This document shows, piece after piece, positions 63,589 through 64,000 of a stretch of DNA of 64,000 bases; the stretch's first letter is position 1, and every line of letters begins with the position of its first letter. The translations under genes and the position numbers were made by a program. The stretch is from contig CANQJT010000001.1 of the NCBI GenBank assembly GCA_947624325.1, forward strand, positions 62,001 to 126,000. The letters run 5' to 3'. Below the pieces are notes generated by a model, which was not told where the DNA came from, did not search any database, and was given only the letters and a program-made list of their open reading frames with translations. The stretch comes from Candidatus Gastranaerophilales bacterium (GTDB taxonomy: Bacteria > Cyanobacteriota > Vampirovibrionia > Gastranaerophilales > Gastranaerophilaceae).

Positions 63589-64000
63589 ATGACTAAGTTT
63601 AGTAAAATACTTATTTTATCTGTTTTGGCTTTAATATTGGTAATTGGTGCTTTTTTCTTATTTGATCACTTTGTTTATATATCAAATTTTAAGAAATCTG
63701 ATTTTTGCCAAACTACTGAATATTGTAGAAAAAAATATGCGTGGTCTAATCCTTATGTTTATGGTTCTTTCTTCTATAACTATGGAAAAAAAGATGATAA
63801 TGACATTAAAGCCGAAAATTCTATATTATTATTGGGTGGTGCGGCTGCTAATACTACTGTTAATGCTTCCGGGGCATCTTTTGCAAAATTATACTCAAAA
63901 TATACTCACAGGCATGTAATTGATCGTTCTTTGGCAGGCGGCTGCGTTTCTAATGCTTATTTTTTAAGCACAAACGAAGAATTTTATAATACTATGCGCC
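63589..64000 (+). CDS. SGNH-like membrane protein (copy 3), 3' end outside the window
   Basis: AGGAGG (63576-63581) starts an ATG at 63589. The visible 137 residues have an N-terminal anchor (MTKFSKILILSVLALILVIG) and a block ILLLGGAAANTTVNASGASF that aligns with block I of the copies at 5438 and 50735. The invariant G-C-S is G-G-A here, so the nucleophilic serine is missing. VIDRSLAGG aligns with the conserved YNRA region. Probably a paralogue without the esterase serine; the C-terminal Asp-His block lies beyond the window. Confidence 0.62.
   Translation, partial: MTKFSKILILSVLALILVIGAFFLFDHFVYISNFKKSDFCQTTEYCRKKYAWSNPYVYGSFFYNYGKKDDNDIKAENSILLLGGAAANTTVNASGASFAKLYSKYTHRHVIDRSLAGGCVSNAYFLSTNEEFYNTMR

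Overview
The window looks like a chromosomal segment of a low-GC Gram-negative bacterium. Direct signs of an outer membrane are an Omp85/BamA-type protein, a TolC-family protein, an LptF/LptG-type permease, a family 9 (heptosyltransferase-like) glycosyltransferase and an SPOR-domain protein. TGA is used as a stop. The mix suggests an uncultured, gut-type relative of Cyanobacteria (Vampirovibrionia / Gastranaerophilales, 'Melainabacteria'): an aminotransferase next to serA, an Orn/Lys/Arg-decarboxylase-fold protein, small HNH proteins, and many lineage-specific small proteins that start MK[IV] and carry an early Phe-Lys/Gly motif. The taxonomic placement is inference; no 16S rRNA gene is present.

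Layout. 1-5.4 kb: a three-gene defence-like cassette (DNA methyltransferase cut by the left edge, HNH endonuclease, UvrD/RecB-type helicase-nuclease). 5.4-14 kb: an SGNH-like membrane protein, a CAU tRNA, ROK kinase, hpf, leuD, tyrS-cysE, a glycine-zipper protein, a two-gene chromate-type transporter, an HNH protein and a putative Cys-His-Asp enzyme. 14-18 kb: DJ-1/PfpI protein and the ligA/membrane protein/SIMPL operon. 18-24 kb: decarboxylase, tRNA-Arg(UCU) with a duplicated 3' end, a family of GC-richer inverted-repeat-bounded elements, pth, and small orphan genes. 24-32.5 kb: ABC permease, phosphohexomutase-sppA-YIP1 operon, aminotransferase-serA. 32.5-39 kb: TPR-glycosyltransferase, ferritin-flavin reductase, solute-binding protein, LptF/G. 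39-49 kb: pheS-HEAT-queC-DUF366-SPOR operon, GH13 enzyme, HU, and the bamA-tsaE-tsaB operon. 49-64 kb: radical SAM protein, a second SGNH-like gene, thioredoxin-CcdA, TolC, alr, a GT-C-like membrane protein, a matrixin metalloprotease, rnpB, lineage-specific membrane proteins, tRNA-Arg(CCG), GT9, and a third SGNH-like gene cut by the right edge.

How it fits together. Housekeeping functions (translation: tyrS, pheS, pth, hpf, tsaB/tsaE, queC, rnpB, three tRNAs; serine/cysteine: serA, cysE; envelope: bamA, LptF/G, TolC, alr, GT9) alternate with orphan genes. The strongest unexplained signal is regulatory: at least three orphan genes on both strands, and probably five (starts at 11523, 29582, 35039, 38894, 60082), share a similar upstream leader. 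Two of them share a 24-base identical block at nearly the same distance from the start codon, followed by the same ribosome-binding-site context. Together with the shared protein N-termini, this suggests a co-regulated and perhaps co-exported set of lineage-specific proteins. Other leads are the tRNA-associated repeat element, the restriction-like operon at the left edge, and a divergent radical SAM / tiny CxxC protein pair.
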